A DNA stretch of 64,000 nt from Paenibacillus durus ATCC 35681 (GTDB taxonomy: Bacteria; Bacillota; Bacilli; Paenibacillales; Paenibacillaceae), in contig NZ_CP011114.1 in assembly GCF_000993825.1 (NCBI RefSeq), forward strand, positions 2,976,001 to 3,040,000, in the 5' to 3' direction. Positions 26,047 through 34,270 of this stretch are shown piece after piece. Each line of letters begins with the position of its first letter. Within the stretch, counting starts at the first letter, position 1. A model generated the notes under the pieces. It had not been told where the DNA came from. It made no database searches and was given only the letters and a program-made list of their open reading frames with translations. The position numbers and the translations under genes are program-made.

Positions 26047-26127
26047 CAATATCTCCATAGGCACTACTCCAGCCTTTACCGAATCCAGACATTCAGACGG
26101 TCATAGTGTATGATCATCTCGGCCCTG

Positions 26128-26382
26128 CTAACGCAGCGCCTTGAGCGCATGGGCCTCATCTTCTTTACGCACAAAAATTTCGTATTGGACGGGTATTTTG
26201 CCTCCAATCTTCACCCGCCGATCCGCTGCGCCAGTTGATCCGGATATCCGTGAACGGTGACGGATTCCCTCAGCGTCAAGGATGCTTTTGGCTCTGAAAT
26301 ATGATGTCTGATTAAAAGTGTTACACACCAGCGTCCGCTCACCATCTGCAAACAGCCTCAGTATTCTTTTGAAGAAGCTCAT
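26128..26382 (-). CDS. Small DUF2007-like protein
   Basis: Product of 84 residues. The pattern TSYFRAKSILDAEGIRHRSR followed by YEIFVRKEDEAHALKAL resembles the DUF2007 ferredoxin-like fold, of unknown function. Start ATG 26382 after GGGGGAGA. It follows the DinB-like gene by 22 bp, with a terminator downstream, so the two form a small operon. Confidence 0.55.
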   Translation of the reverse strand: MSFFKRILRLFADGERTLVCNTFNQTSYFRAKSILDAEGIRHRSRISGSTGAADRRVKIGGKIPVQYEIFVRKEDEAHALKALR

Positions 26383-26404
26383 ACACTTCTCCCCCAAACT
26401 TTGA

Positions 26405-26923
26405 TTAATACAAGTAACGTTCCTTAATTATATTCAAATGATGAAGCTCATGACCGATCAATAAGCAGGCCTGCGCCCTAGCCGTAATAGGATGGCCGTT
26501 CGAGGAGCCTTTACGGGTCCACGCTTCATCCGGAATGGCCGCAAACAACGACAGAGTCGATTGGCGCGAGGCTTTATATTGCCCGATCAGCTCCTCCAGG
26601 GAATAGGAATCGAACCCGGCTGCATTCACGAAATCATTCTCATCATACCCGGGAAGCGGCGTCTGATCTCCTCTTGATATCCGCAGCACGCGATAGGCGA
26701 AAATCCGGTCACTGTCGGTCAAATGACCGAGCAGCTGCTTGACGCTCCATTTTTCCGGGGCATACCGATAATTCCCCTGCTCCTCGGTCAATCCTTCAAA
26801 CAAGGTGAACGCAGTCTTCGATTGCTCCTGCAGCACATCGGTAAGCTCTCCTTTTTCCGTCACCAATTTAAGGTATTTTTCGTAATTTTCTACATATTCT
26901 CCTTTTAACAGACGTTGATTCAT
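26405..26923 (-). CDS. DinB-fold (DinB_2) metal-binding protein
   Basis: Four-helix-bundle protein of 172 residues. The three metal-ligand histidines of the DinB superfamily are visible: H67 (LLGHLTDSDR), H158 and H162 (GHELHHLNII). Relatives include bacillithiol transferases and thiol-dependent enzymes, but this subgroup has no firm function. Start ATG 26923 after AGGAGATACGTT. Confidence 0.85.
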   Translation of the reverse strand: MNQRLLKGEYVENYEKYLKLVTEKGELTDVLQEQSKTAFTLFEGLTEEQGNYRYAPEKWSVKQLLGHLTDSDRIFAYRVLRISRGDQTPLPGYDENDFVNAAGFDSYSLEELIGQYKASRQSTLSLFAAIPDEAWTRKGSSNGHPITARAQACLLIGHELHHLNIIKERYLY

Positions 26924-26984
26924 AACGTATCTCCTCTCAAATTGAGAATAAAAAGAAATATTTGGTGGAAAGTGTAATTATCTG

Positions 26985-27013
26985 TTGTTGAATTGTATAT
27001 TATTCGCTATACT
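26985..27013 (+). promoter_or_regulatory. Promoter of the agr-like locus
   Basis: TTGTTG (26985-26990) and TATACT (27008-27013) with a 17-bp spacer, about 50 bp before the first gene of the locus. Confidence 0.55.
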
Positions 27014-27063
27014 AATTTCAAGAATCAGGAAATGAGAGTTTGCACACTTGGAGAGTGTCTGAA

Positions 27064-27720
27064 TTGGTTAATTTTATATTTTACGTGTTTTTTTCGGTTT
27101 TAGATACTGCTTCACTCTTTTATATTGCTTTGAAGCTTTTTAAGATTGATCTTTATTTAAAAGAAATCATCTTCGCAAGCTTGATCATGACTTTCTTCTC
27201 ATACGTAATTAGAGTAGAGCATAGTTACGCGTTTCTTGATGTTTTCTTACAATATGTTCTGTTTGTCTGTTTTTTATGGATGCTGTTTCGGATACATATC
27301 TTTTATGCCATTATTGTAGCTGGCACAGCTCTTCAGGCATTTATGTTTATACAATCCCTAATCTATATTGTCATAAATATCACGGGGATTTATCAACTGA
27401 ACTTCCCCATCGTCTCAACTGGAATATTTCTGATGCAATTAATAACAGACTCTGTTGTTATATTTATAGGTTATTATATTCGCAAAAAGAGAAAAGGCTT
27501 CGATTTTATACCCGATAAACCAGATGGCAAAATCATACTTAGCAAGCGGGACATTGTATTATTTATCTTATCTGTTCCGTCTTTTCTAGCCTTTTACTTA
27601 AATATTTACTTCACTAGATATTTAAATCAGTATTCATTTCTGATTCCTTTGTTCTATGCTACGGTATTAATAGGTTATTTATATTTCTCTACCAAAAAAG
27701 ATCGTGGTGATATATTCTGA
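27064..27720 (+). CDS. Polytopic membrane protein of the agr-like locus, receptor-like, no kinase domain
   Basis: Product of 218 residues (from TTG 27064, eight bases after TTGGAGAG; an earlier TTG at 27040 is possible). It has six or seven membrane spans, among them FIFYVFFSVLDTASLFYIAL, VLFVCFLWMLFRIHIFYAII, IFLMQLITDSVVIFIGYYI and FLIPLFYATVLIGYLYF. It ends just after the last span with STKKDRGDIF. Topology and position beside agrB/agrD-like genes resemble the N-terminal sensor of AgrC-type kinases, but no dimerisation/His or ATP-binding domain follows. It could be a receptor, or an inhibitor of the LytTR protein as in LytTR regulatory systems. Function is inferred from context only. Confidence 0.65.
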   Translation: MVNFIFYVFFSVLDTASLFYIALKLFKIDLYLKEIIFASLIMTFFSYVIRVEHSYAFLDVFLQYVLFVCFLWMLFRIHIFYAIIVAGTALQAFMFIQSLIYIVINITGIYQLNFPIVSTGIFLMQLITDSVVIFIGYYIRKKRKGFDFIPDKPDGKIILSKRDIVLFILSVPSFLAFYLNIYFTRYLNQYSFLIPLFYATVLIGYLYFSTKKDRGDIF

Positions 27721-28241
27721 ATACCTTAGCCAACAAAATCGCTGTCGCTATTAAACGCGCGAATCCGGAAGAGACCAGTTCCGCTGAAGTGATGGCCTAC
27801 TCCCTGGGCATCATTATGAACACCCTTCTCACTTTTGCTGCATCTTCATTAATTAGCTGGTTATTAGGAAATTTTGAAGCGACACTAACCTTTATGCTAT
27901 GTTTTAGTCTATTGCGAGTATGTTCGGGAGGCTTTCATCTAAAGACGGCTACCGCCTGTAATATAGCCTCTACCTTCATCTATTCCTTCATTCCTTATTT
28001 TTTTGCGGTTAGCGGGACTATGCTTTGGACCATGAACGCCGTATCTCTGATTATGATGATTCTTTTTGCTCCCAATCCGGATAAAAATGCTCAAATTCCA
28101 GTAAAATGGTTCCCTTACCTTAAATGCGCTTCGATTTTGCTGGTCTGCTTCAACTTCTGGATTGGGTCTTCTAATATGGCGCTAGCATTTTTCATCCAAT
28201 CTTTAACGATTATACCCTGGGAAAGGAGGTTGCGATCATGA
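27717..28241 (+). CDS. AgrB-family peptide-processing membrane endopeptidase
   Basis: AgrB proteins cleave and cyclise an AgrD-type propeptide. The three family residues are present with canonical spacing: Arg (LLRVC), His 7 later (SGGFH) and Cys another 7 later (TATAC), at 67, 74 and 81 if translation starts at 27717. In S. aureus AgrB the triad is 70, 77 and 84, which supports the long form. No ATG/GTG/TTG lies before GTG 27789 in this frame, yet the sequence before it (NTLANKIAVAIKRANPEE) looks like a real AgrB N terminus. I propose CTG 27717 (or ATT 27714), overlapping the upstream stop as CTGA. The remainder has about four spans. The stop overlaps the next start as ATGA. Confidence 0.82.
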   Translation: MNTLANKIAVAIKRANPEETSSAEVMAYSLGIIMNTLLTFAASSLISWLLGNFEATLTFMLCFSLLRVCSGGFHLKTATACNIASTFIYSFIPYFFAVSGTMLWTMNAVSLIMMILFAPNPDKNAQIPVKWFPYLKCASILLVCFNFWIGSSNMALAFFIQSLTIIPWERRLRS

Positions 28242-28357
28242 AAAAAACTGTTGCCAAACATGCCTCTTCTGCTCTTTCCGCTTCTGCGCGCTTCTTTGCT
28301 TCCGTAATGAAAATTGGCATGAACAGCCCTGAAATCCCGCAAGAACTGCGCAAGTAA
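28238..28357 (+). CDS. AgrD-like signal peptide precursor (cyclic lactone autoinducer type)
   Basis: A 39-residue peptide with a basic amphipathic start (MKKTVAKHASSALSA), a short hydrophobic middle (RFFASVMKIGM) and the acidic/proline tail NSPEIPQELRK. The tail matches the AgrD recognition tail (as in EVPKEL). Strong ribosome site AAAGGAGG at 8 nt; the start overlaps the agrB stop (ATGA). It contains no cysteine, so any ring would have to be a serine lactone; candidates are Ser22 (seven residues before the expected cleavage point) or Ser30. The mature peptide is not determined. Confidence 0.75.
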   Translation: MKKTVAKHASSALSASARFFASVMKIGMNSPEIPQELRK

Positions 28358-28378
28358 TCAATTAAGGATGGGGAAAAC

Positions 28379-28708
28379 ATGCGTGTTCTACTAAAAGACG
28401 GTTCCTCCCTGGAAGTTAAAGAGGAAGAAATATTGTATTTCTCCAATTACAAGAATACAATATACGTCCATACGAAAGAAGGCGAGTTTGTTCTCCCCAC
28501 AACTTTGTCTGACCTGTTTGCCGCCTATGGAAGCCGGGGATTTGAGCGTCTTGACCGAAGCAATGTCGTCAATATGAATAATATTAACGACTACGATGCT
28601 AGTCGCAAGATTGTGCACTTCCAATCGGGAGAACAATTCGCAACAGTTTCGGAGGCAAACGAAAGACGCGTCCAAAGATTTCTAGGTGCGGTAGACAAAA
28701 AAACGTAA
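28379..28708 (+). CDS. Stand-alone LytTR DNA-binding regulator
   Basis: Product of 109 residues consisting only of a LytTR domain, the DNA-binding fold of AgrA. The pattern KEEEILYFSNYKNTIYVHT, then TLSDLFAAYGSRGFERLDRSNVVN and HFQSGEQFATVSEANERRV, is typical. There is no receiver domain, so it cannot be controlled by phosphorelay in the normal way. It is 21 bp downstream of the signal peptide gene and ends before a strong terminator, as last gene of the locus. Confidence 0.85.
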   Translation: MRVLLKDGSSLEVKEEEILYFSNYKNTIYVHTKEGEFVLPTTLSDLFAAYGSRGFERLDRSNVVNMNNINDYDASRKIVHFQSGEQFATVSEANERRVQRFLGAVDKKT

Positions 28709-28729
28709 GTATAACTGCTTCACTCCATT

Positions 28730-28777
28730 AAAAAGCAGCGCGACAAATTGCTGGTCAATTTATCGTACTGCTTTTTT
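28730..28777 (+). terminator. Terminator of the agr-like operon
   Basis: AAAAGCAG...CAAATTG pairs with CAATTT...CTGCTTTT around CTGGT, followed by TTTTTT (28771-28777). Confidence 0.8.
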
Positions 28778-28939
28778 AAATATATAGCTGCTTTAAGAAG
28801 AACAATTATTATGCCATATTATCCATCATTTGTAAAGAGAAATTGAGAGGGAGAATCAGGGGAGACAAGGAGAGGGATAGATGGTACCATTTGGAAAGGA
28901 TGTATTTTCAAGAAACTAATTAACTTATGGAGGAATCTA

Positions 28940-29113
28940 ATGGACTATCATTTTACTCCTTCTCCGCGCCCCTCCTCACTTGAATTATTAACCGATGAAC
29001 AGCTATTTAACATCTATGAGTTGGCGGTAGAGGCGAAGGCAGCTCCCGAATTTATAGAAATTATCGAAGACGTTCTGATGAAAAGAAGACCGGAGCACTG
29101 TGAAAGCTACTAG
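28940..29113 (+). CDS. Sda-like sporulation histidine kinase inhibitor
   Basis: Sda binds the dimerisation domain of sporulation kinases (KinA/KinB) and blocks the phosphorelay to Spo0A when replication is perturbed. This 57-residue product has the helical-hairpin pattern of Sda (SLELLTDEQLFNIYELAVE, then EFIEIIEDVLMKRR), which lines up by eye with LSDELLIESYFKA and DFIELIENEIKRR of B. subtilis Sda. An extra N-terminal proline-rich stretch is present. Start ATG 28940 follows GGAGG. No DnaA box was identified upstream by eye. Confidence 0.7.
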   Translation: MDYHFTPSPRPSSLELLTDEQLFNIYELAVEAKAAPEFIEIIEDVLMKRRPEHCESY

Positions 29114-29371
29114 CATGCGCCTTAAATAAAGAAGAATACCAGATAGAAGCCGCTTCCTCTATACAAGAGGCAGTCGCTTCCAATTCTGGTGGGTTATTTT
29201 ACGTTCTTCGCCTGAATCTTATCCTCTTATCTAAAGAGCTCCACCTATATTTATCCCCGCTACTTCAAGACAATGTGGTAATCTTTTTTCAGATAGCTGT
29301 GAATTCTGTGGAAATCCGATTCGGTCAATTCATTAAGCGGTTTGTTTCGTTCCTTTAGGCGAGGTGACAAC

Positions 29372-29902
29372 ATGAAAGCAGTACCAAATTACATATCGTC
29401 CAGCAGAATTATTTTTTCGCTAATTTTGATTTTTGTTGCCCCATTAAGCACAGCTTTTTACGCAATATACAGTATTTGTGGATTCACTGATATTATGGAT
29501 GGATTTATTGCCAGAAGCACAGGGACAACCAGCAGACTTGGCGAGAAGCTCGACTCTATCGCAGACTTAATAATGACTGGTGTATTAATAGTCGTTCTCT
29601 ATCCAATCGTAAATCCTGCAACAGAAACCGTCATTTGGATAATTTCAATTGGCATAATCAGACTGGTATCGATGATTGCAGCCTTCAAAAAGTATAAAAC
29701 CTTTGCAATTCTTCACACTTACGGAAATAAATTTACCGGCCTCGCATTATTCATATTTCCATTCATGCTTCCCTATTTTCACCCAACTGTGTTGATGGAT
29801 ATCATTTGTGTTGCAGCCAGTCTATCCGCGCTTGAGGAATTGATTATTCAACTGACATCAAGGGAACTGCAAGTCAATAGAGTAAGTATTTTTATCAAAT
29901 GA
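29372..29902 (+). CDS. CDP-alcohol phosphatidyltransferase family protein
   Basis: Integral membrane enzyme of 176 residues that joins a CDP-diacylglycerol with an alcohol. The CDP-AP motif D-G-x2-A-R-x8-G-x3-D-x3-D is complete (MDGFIARSTGTTSRLGEKLDSIAD, about 42-65), with several spans either side. It is PgsA/CdsA-like in size but the acceptor alcohol is unknown. Start ATG 29372 after GCGAGG. AT-richer than the core genes; not the usual neighbour of spo0A. Confidence 0.83.
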   Translation: MKAVPNYISSSRIIFSLILIFVAPLSTAFYAIYSICGFTDIMDGFIARSTGTTSRLGEKLDSIADLIMTGVLIVVLYPIVNPATETVIWIISIGIIRLVSMIAAFKKYKTFAILHTYGNKFTGLALFIFPFMLPYFHPTVLMDIICVAASLSALEELIIQLTSRELQVNRVSIFIK

Positions 29903-29937
29903 GCAGCCTATTGAATCTCTTAAAATCTGTCACAACA

Positions 29938-29986
29938 AATACCGCTATTTATTGGATTTATGGCAAACCCAGTAAATAGCGGTATC
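29938..29986 (-). terminator. Hairpin between the phosphatidyltransferase and spo0A genes
   Basis: Long stem formed by AATACCGCTATTTATTGG (29938-29955) and CCAGTAAATAGCGGTATC (29969-29986). A weak T-rich stretch follows on the minus strand. Probably a shared terminator for converging transcripts. Confidence 0.6.
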
Positions 29987-30029
29987 CATTCGTTCGATAC
30001 TTACTTTCGGCTCACTGATCCTTACCCTT

Positions 30030-30851
30030 TCAAGATACCTTATGCTCGATCCGCAGCTTGTCTGCCACCATCGCGATGAATTCACTATTGGTTGGTTTGG
30101 ATTTCGAGATGTTGATCGTGTAGCCGAACAGGTGGCTGATGGAGTCGATGTTGCCGCGCGTCCAGGCTACCTCGATGGCGTGGCGAATCGCCCGCTCTAC
30201 GCGTGACGGCGTTGTCTTGAATTTTTCGGCGATGGCTGGATAGAGCGTCTTCGTGATGGCACCGAGAATTTCAATGTTGTTATATACCATCGTAATGGCC
30301 TCACGCAAATACTGATATCCCTTAATATGCGCAGGAACACCGATTTCATGTATGATCGACGTGATATTGGCATCCAAATTTTTTCCTTTGGACAGCGGAA
30401 CGACATTGGATTTGACCGACGAGAAGATTTGAGAACCGGAAGGAGAACTGGCCGTGACATTGCCAATCTGGGTTCCAACAAGCTGCCGCACACGGTTCGC
30501 GAGCACTTCCATATCAAACGGTTTCAAAATATAATATGATGCTCCGAGTTGCACTGCTCTTTGTGTGATATTCTCCTGACCGAATGCCGTCAGCATAATG
30601 ATCTTAGGTTGGGGATTCAAGTCCAGCTCCCGCAGGCGTTCGAGAACACCCAGTCCGTCAAGATGCGGCATAATGATATCAAGGATGAGAACGTCGGGAA
30701 TCTTGCGGGCTTGGCTTAATAATTGAACCACTTCTTCACCATTGTACGCAATTCCAGTAACCGTCATATCTTCCTGCTCGGAAATATACTCGGCAAGCAA
30801 ATTAGTGAATTCCCGATTATCATCAGCCAACAATACTTCAATATTTTGCAC
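30030..30851 (-). CDS. spo0A: Master sporulation response regulator Spo0A
   Basis: Phosphorylated at the end of the sporulation phosphorelay, it activates and represses early sporulation genes. The 273-residue product has a receiver domain with acidic D10/D11, phospho-acceptor D58 (LILDIIMP) and K110 (ILKPFD), then the Spo0A C-terminal DNA-binding domain with [18 protein letters not shown] and the conserved end [24 protein letters not shown]. Start GTG 30851 after AAGGAGG. It lies downstream of spoIVB in the conserved order; three 0A-box-like sites lie in the space between. Confidence 0.97.
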   Translation of the reverse strand: MQNIEVLLADDNREFTNLLAEYISEQEDMTVTGIAYNGEEVVQLLSQARKIPDVLILDIIMPHLDGLGVLERLRELDLNPQPKIIMLTAFGQENITQRAVQLGASYYILKPFDMEVLANRVRQLVGTQIGNVTASSPSGSQIFSSVKSNVVPLSKGKNLDANITSIIHEIGVPAHIKGYQYLREAITMVYNNIEILGAITKTLYPAIAEKFKTTPSRVERAIRHAIEVAWTRGNIDSISHLFGYTINISKSKPTNSEFIAMVADKLRIEHKVS

Positions 30852-30917
30852 TGGTTGTTTCCTCCTTATGAATATCTGCTTTTATCAAACAGCGTTTTAT
30901 GTTCTCTGCATAATGAT

Positions 30918-31036
30918 TTCGACATGTGGAATGAATTTCCTTCTGTCGAAAATTATTTTTCTTTATTTTTTTTTAGCCATGATTTATAATTAATAATTTT
31001 ATTACACTATTCGATTATCTTCATGAACGTTCGACA
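30918..31036. promoter_or_regulatory. Cluster of three 0A-box-like sites upstream of spo0A
   Basis: TGTCGAA occurs at 30944-30950 on the plus strand and at 30924-30918 and 31036-31030 on the minus strand. This is the core of the Spo0A binding site and suggests autoregulation of spo0A, as in B. subtilis. The third site overlaps the end of the spoIVB terminator. Confidence 0.6.
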
Positions 31037-31068
31037 AAAAAATCTTAAGGCTAAACCGCCTTAAGATT
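31036..31068 (-). terminator. Terminator of spoIVB
   Basis: Perfect 11-bp stem AATCTTAAGGC (31041-31051) and GCCTTAAGATT (31058-31068) followed on the minus strand by seven T. The stem overlaps the last codons of spoIVB. Confidence 0.9.
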
Positions 31069-32187
31069 TGGTTGAAAACTATGCTGCTGAGCCGCGCCCG
31101 AATCTTTGAGCATCCATTCGATGAAACAACCGTAGCCGGATTTAGGATCATTGACGAAGACATGCGTCACTGCACCGACCAGCTTACCTTGCTGAAGAAT
31201 AGGGCTGCCGCTCATGCCCTGCACAATACCCCCGGTCTTATCGATCAGCCTGGAATCGGTGATCCGCAGGACCATCCCTTTCGTAGCCGGCTCCTGCTGA
31301 CGGGATACATGGATAATTTCAACATTGAACCGCTCGACCCGCTGGCCTTCAACTACAGTAAGAATTTGCGCTGGACCTTCCTTAACCTCACTGCTCATAG
31401 CCACAGGAATGGGTTCACGATACAAGCTGTGACCCGGATTACGCCCCATTTTACCGAAAATTCCGAAATCGGTGTTGCTTTCAACGTTGCCGAGCACTTG
31501 ACCTTCCTTCATGAAAACCGCACGTTTCTCTCCAGGATCGCCGTCTTGGCTTTTGGAGATGGAGGTTACGTTTGATTCGACGATATGACCGCTCCCCACA
31601 ACAATCGGAGTACCGGTATTCATATCGGTAATAACATGTCCCAGCGCTCCATAAACGCCCTCGTGGGGAGCATAAAAAGTCAGTGTTCCGACGCCCGCAG
31701 CGGAATCCCTGATATACAAGCCGAGCCGCCATACCTTGTCATTTCGATCGTAAGCCGGTTTCAGTCTGGCTGTTCGTTCCTTACCTTCACGAATATAACG
31801 GATGTTGAGTTCTCTGCCGGTATCTCCTGCCTGCTTTACCAGATCCGACACCCTGCTTATCTCGTTCAGCTTGACGCCGTCAATGGATACCATAAGATCG
31901 CCCGGCAGCAGTCCGCTCGTCTCGCCTGGTGATATTTTGGTTTGCCCCGACACATCGACAAGATGATGTCCCACAACCAGCACGCCTGCTGACTTCACTT
32001 TAACGCCGATTGTCTGTCCGCCGGGAAACACCCTGATATCCTGCCCCGCTTCGTGTTGGGCCGCGGCCCGCCCATGAATGATTTCGGCATTCGAGGCATA
32101 GCCGGAACTCGGAACGGTCAATCCTGAAACGCTAAGAAAGAACGCAAATAAAAGACCTGGCATTAACTTCCTGAGGTTGGGCTTCAA
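31051..32187 (-). CDS. spoIVB: SpoIVB peptidase (S55), sigma-K checkpoint protease
   Basis: Forespore serine peptidase secreted into the intermembrane space, where it cleaves SpoIVFA and so triggers pro-sigma-K processing. The 378 residues have an N-terminal signal/anchor (LMPGLLFAFFLSVSGLTV), a PDZ domain (about 58-140, GLLPGDLMVSIDG) and the S55 domain with H184 (GALGHVITD), D311 (RITDSR) and the serine in GMSGSP (324-329). Start is TTG 32187, about 11 nt after GGGAG; an ATG at residue 9 with AGGAAG nearby is an alternative. Confidence 0.93.
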   Translation of the reverse strand: MKPNLRKLMPGLLFAFFLSVSGLTVPSSGYASNAEIIHGRAAAQHEAGQDIRVFPGGQTIGVKVKSAGVLVVGHHLVDVSGQTKISPGETSGLLPGDLMVSIDGVKLNEISRVSDLVKQAGDTGRELNIRYIREGKERTARLKPAYDRNDKVWRLGLYIRDSAAGVGTLTFYAPHEGVYGALGHVITDMNTGTPIVVGSGHIVESNVTSISKSQDGDPGEKRAVFMKEGQVLGNVESNTDFGIFGKMGRNPGHSLYREPIPVAMSSEVKEGPAQILTVVEGQRVERFNVEIIHVSRQQEPATKGMVLRITDSRLIDKTGGIVQGMSGSPILQQGKLVGAVTHVFVNDPKSGYGCFIEWMLKDSGAAQQHSFQPNLKAV

Positions 32188-32285
32188 AGGCTGTCACGCT
32201 CCCTTTTGCTTCTTTCGCTTGACGAAAAAAGTGGTCGCCAATTGCGTACCTATAAGATAACCCTGCCCCCAGGCTTTTATTACTG

Positions 32286-34028
32286 TCAATACTTAACCGG
32301 TTGGGCCTCTCCAGCCTTGCTGGCCTCCGCCAGATTAAGCATTTCCTGCGCATGATGCAGCGTTTTTTCGGTAATCTCCACACCGCCCAGCATTCTGGCC
32401 AGTTCCTTGACCCGTCCTTCTTCGGACAGAGCCTCCACCTCAGTCATTGTACGGCCTTCCTGCACCTTTTTGCGGATAAGATACTGATGGTCCGCCATGC
32501 AGGCCACCTGCGGCAGGTGAGTAATGGAGAAGACCTGGCATGTTGAGGACAGCCGGTAGAGCTTATCGGCGATGGATTGAGCCGCACGTCCGCTAACCCC
32601 AGTATCCACTTCGTCGAATATCAGAACGGGGATATCCTCATGCCTTGCGAAGATGCTCTTCATTGCCAGCATGATACGCGACAGCTCGCCGCCCGAAGCG
32701 ATTTTGCTCAACGGACGCAGCGGCTCGCCGGGATTGGGTGAAATCATAAACTCCGCACTGTCGATACCCTGCCGGGTTAACCGGATGCGGCGTCCTTCGT
32801 ATTCTACTCCCCGTGGATCATCAAGCGTATCTATCTTAACTTCAAGGGAAGTTCGCTCCATTTGCAGGTCCTTCAGTTCACCTTCGACCTGTGACGCCAG
32901 ATCCGCCGCACACTGACGCCGGGCTTCGCTAAGCTGCACCGCTGTCTCCATCAGCTCGCCAAGCAGAGCGTCCCGTTTAACCGTAAGTTTATCCAAATAT
33001 TCGTCCTTATTCTCAAGCAAATCGGTTTCGCGGGAAATCTGCTCGTAATACTCCAGAATTTGCTCCACGCTGTCGCCGTATTTACGCCGCAGGCCGGAGA
33101 TGAGATCAAGCCGGTTCTCCACTTCTTCCAGCCTTGCCGGGTTGAATTCAATGTCTTCGCGGTAGTCGCGCAGCTGAAAAGAGGCGTCCTCCAATTGATA
33201 AAAAGACGATTGAAGCTGTTCCAGAACAGGCTTCAGCGCTTTTTCGTCATAACGGGCAACTTCCTCCAGCGTGGAAATAACATTGCTGATCGCTTCAAGC
33301 CCCTGGCGGCCATTCAGCAGCTCGTAAGCGCCGGAGATGGAATCCATCATTTTCTCGCTATAGGATAGTTTGACCCGTTCCTCGGAAAGTAATTCATCTT
33401 CTCCCGGCTTTAAGGCAGCAGAAGAGATCTCCTCCAATTGAAACCGGTACAGGTCAAGCATCTGGTAGCTTTTTTGGCTCGAATCCTGCAGCTCGCGCAG
33501 TTCTTTCTCCACTTGGGCAAACTTTGAATATTTCTCCTGATATTCCGCCTTCAGCGGCCCGATCACAGATTCTCCATACGTATCCAGCAGCCCCAGATGC
33601 CGCTCTGGTCTCAGCAGATTCTGATGCTCATGCTGGCCGTGGATATTGACAAGCTGCTCGCCAATTTCCCGCAGCATCGTCAGATTTACCATTTGGCCAT
33701 TAACTCTTGAAGTACTCTTTCCCTGGGAGTTCAGCTCCCGGCGTATAATTAAATGCTCCTCTTTCTGCGCCCTGATTCCAAGCTTCTCCAGTGTGCTCCA
33801 GACCGAATGTCCGCTTGGCAGGCTGAACAGGGCTTCCATCTCCGCCTTCTCGCAGCCGTAGCGAATGGATTCCGCCGAGCCTCTGGCCCCGGCAATTAAT
33901 CCAAGCGCATCGATGATAATTGATTTGCCCGCGCCCGTCTCGCCGGTAAGCACGTGAAAGCCCGGATAAAAGTAGACATCTACCGACTCGACAACCGCCA
34001 GGTTGCGAATAGATAATGTTTCAAGCAC
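32286..34028 (-). CDS. recN: DNA repair protein RecN
   Basis: SMC-like ATPase acting early in double-strand-break repair. The 580-residue product has the Walker A motif GETGAGKS (29-36), two coiled-coil arms (about 150-350) and a C-terminal ABC head with LRPLSKIASGGELSRIMLA and PVLIFDEVDTGVSG. Start is GTG 34028, ten bases after GGAGG; a 30-codon in-frame extension upstream has no ribosome site. A LexA-controlled promoter lies about 240 bp upstream. In B. subtilis recN follows ahrC, as here. Confidence 0.95.
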   Translation of the reverse strand: MLETLSIRNLAVVESVDVYFYPGFHVLTGETGAGKSIIIDALGLIAGARGSAESIRYGCEKAEMEALFSLPSGHSVWSTLEKLGIRAQKEEHLIIRRELNSQGKSTSRVNGQMVNLTMLREIGEQLVNIHGQHEHQNLLRPERHLGLLDTYGESVIGPLKAEYQEKYSKFAQVEKELRELQDSSQKSYQMLDLYRFQLEEISSAALKPGEDELLSEERVKLSYSEKMMDSISGAYELLNGRQGLEAISNVISTLEEVARYDEKALKPVLEQLQSSFYQLEDASFQLRDYREDIEFNPARLEEVENRLDLISGLRRKYGDSVEQILEYYEQISRETDLLENKDEYLDKLTVKRDALLGELMETAVQLSEARRQCAADLASQVEGELKDLQMERTSLEVKIDTLDDPRGVEYEGRRIRLTRQGIDSAEFMISPNPGEPLRPLSKIASGGELSRIMLAMKSIFARHEDIPVLIFDEVDTGVSGRAAQSIADKLYRLSSTCQVFSITHLPQVACMADHQYLIRKKVQEGRTMTEVEALSEEGRVKELARMLGGVEITEKTLHHAQEMLNLAEASKAGEAQPVKY

Positions 34029-34123
34029 AATTATTGCACCTCCGACGCATAAATAACATGCCCTTTGAGCTCTCCATAGACTAATGCTTAGCGAAAGGAT
34101 GGCTCTTGGGTAACCCATCTACC

Positions 34124-34147
34124 CGAAAAAACGTTAGCCCAGCTAAC
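34124..34147 (-). terminator. Terminator-like hairpin in the recN leader
   Basis: Minus strand GTTAGC-TGG-GCTAAC followed by GTTTTTTC. It sits about 120 nt downstream of the SOS promoter and about 100 nt before recN, so it could attenuate recN or end a short RNA. Confidence 0.6.
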
Positions 34148-34270
34148 CTTGTCTTTCCGGCAATTCATTTAAGATTTACACCGTCAGCATTTTATTGCCG
34201 TCGGCCCGGATGTTCGGATTGGCTTCTAAATATCGGTTAAGGCCTGTCCCGTGAGCGAGACCATAAACAA

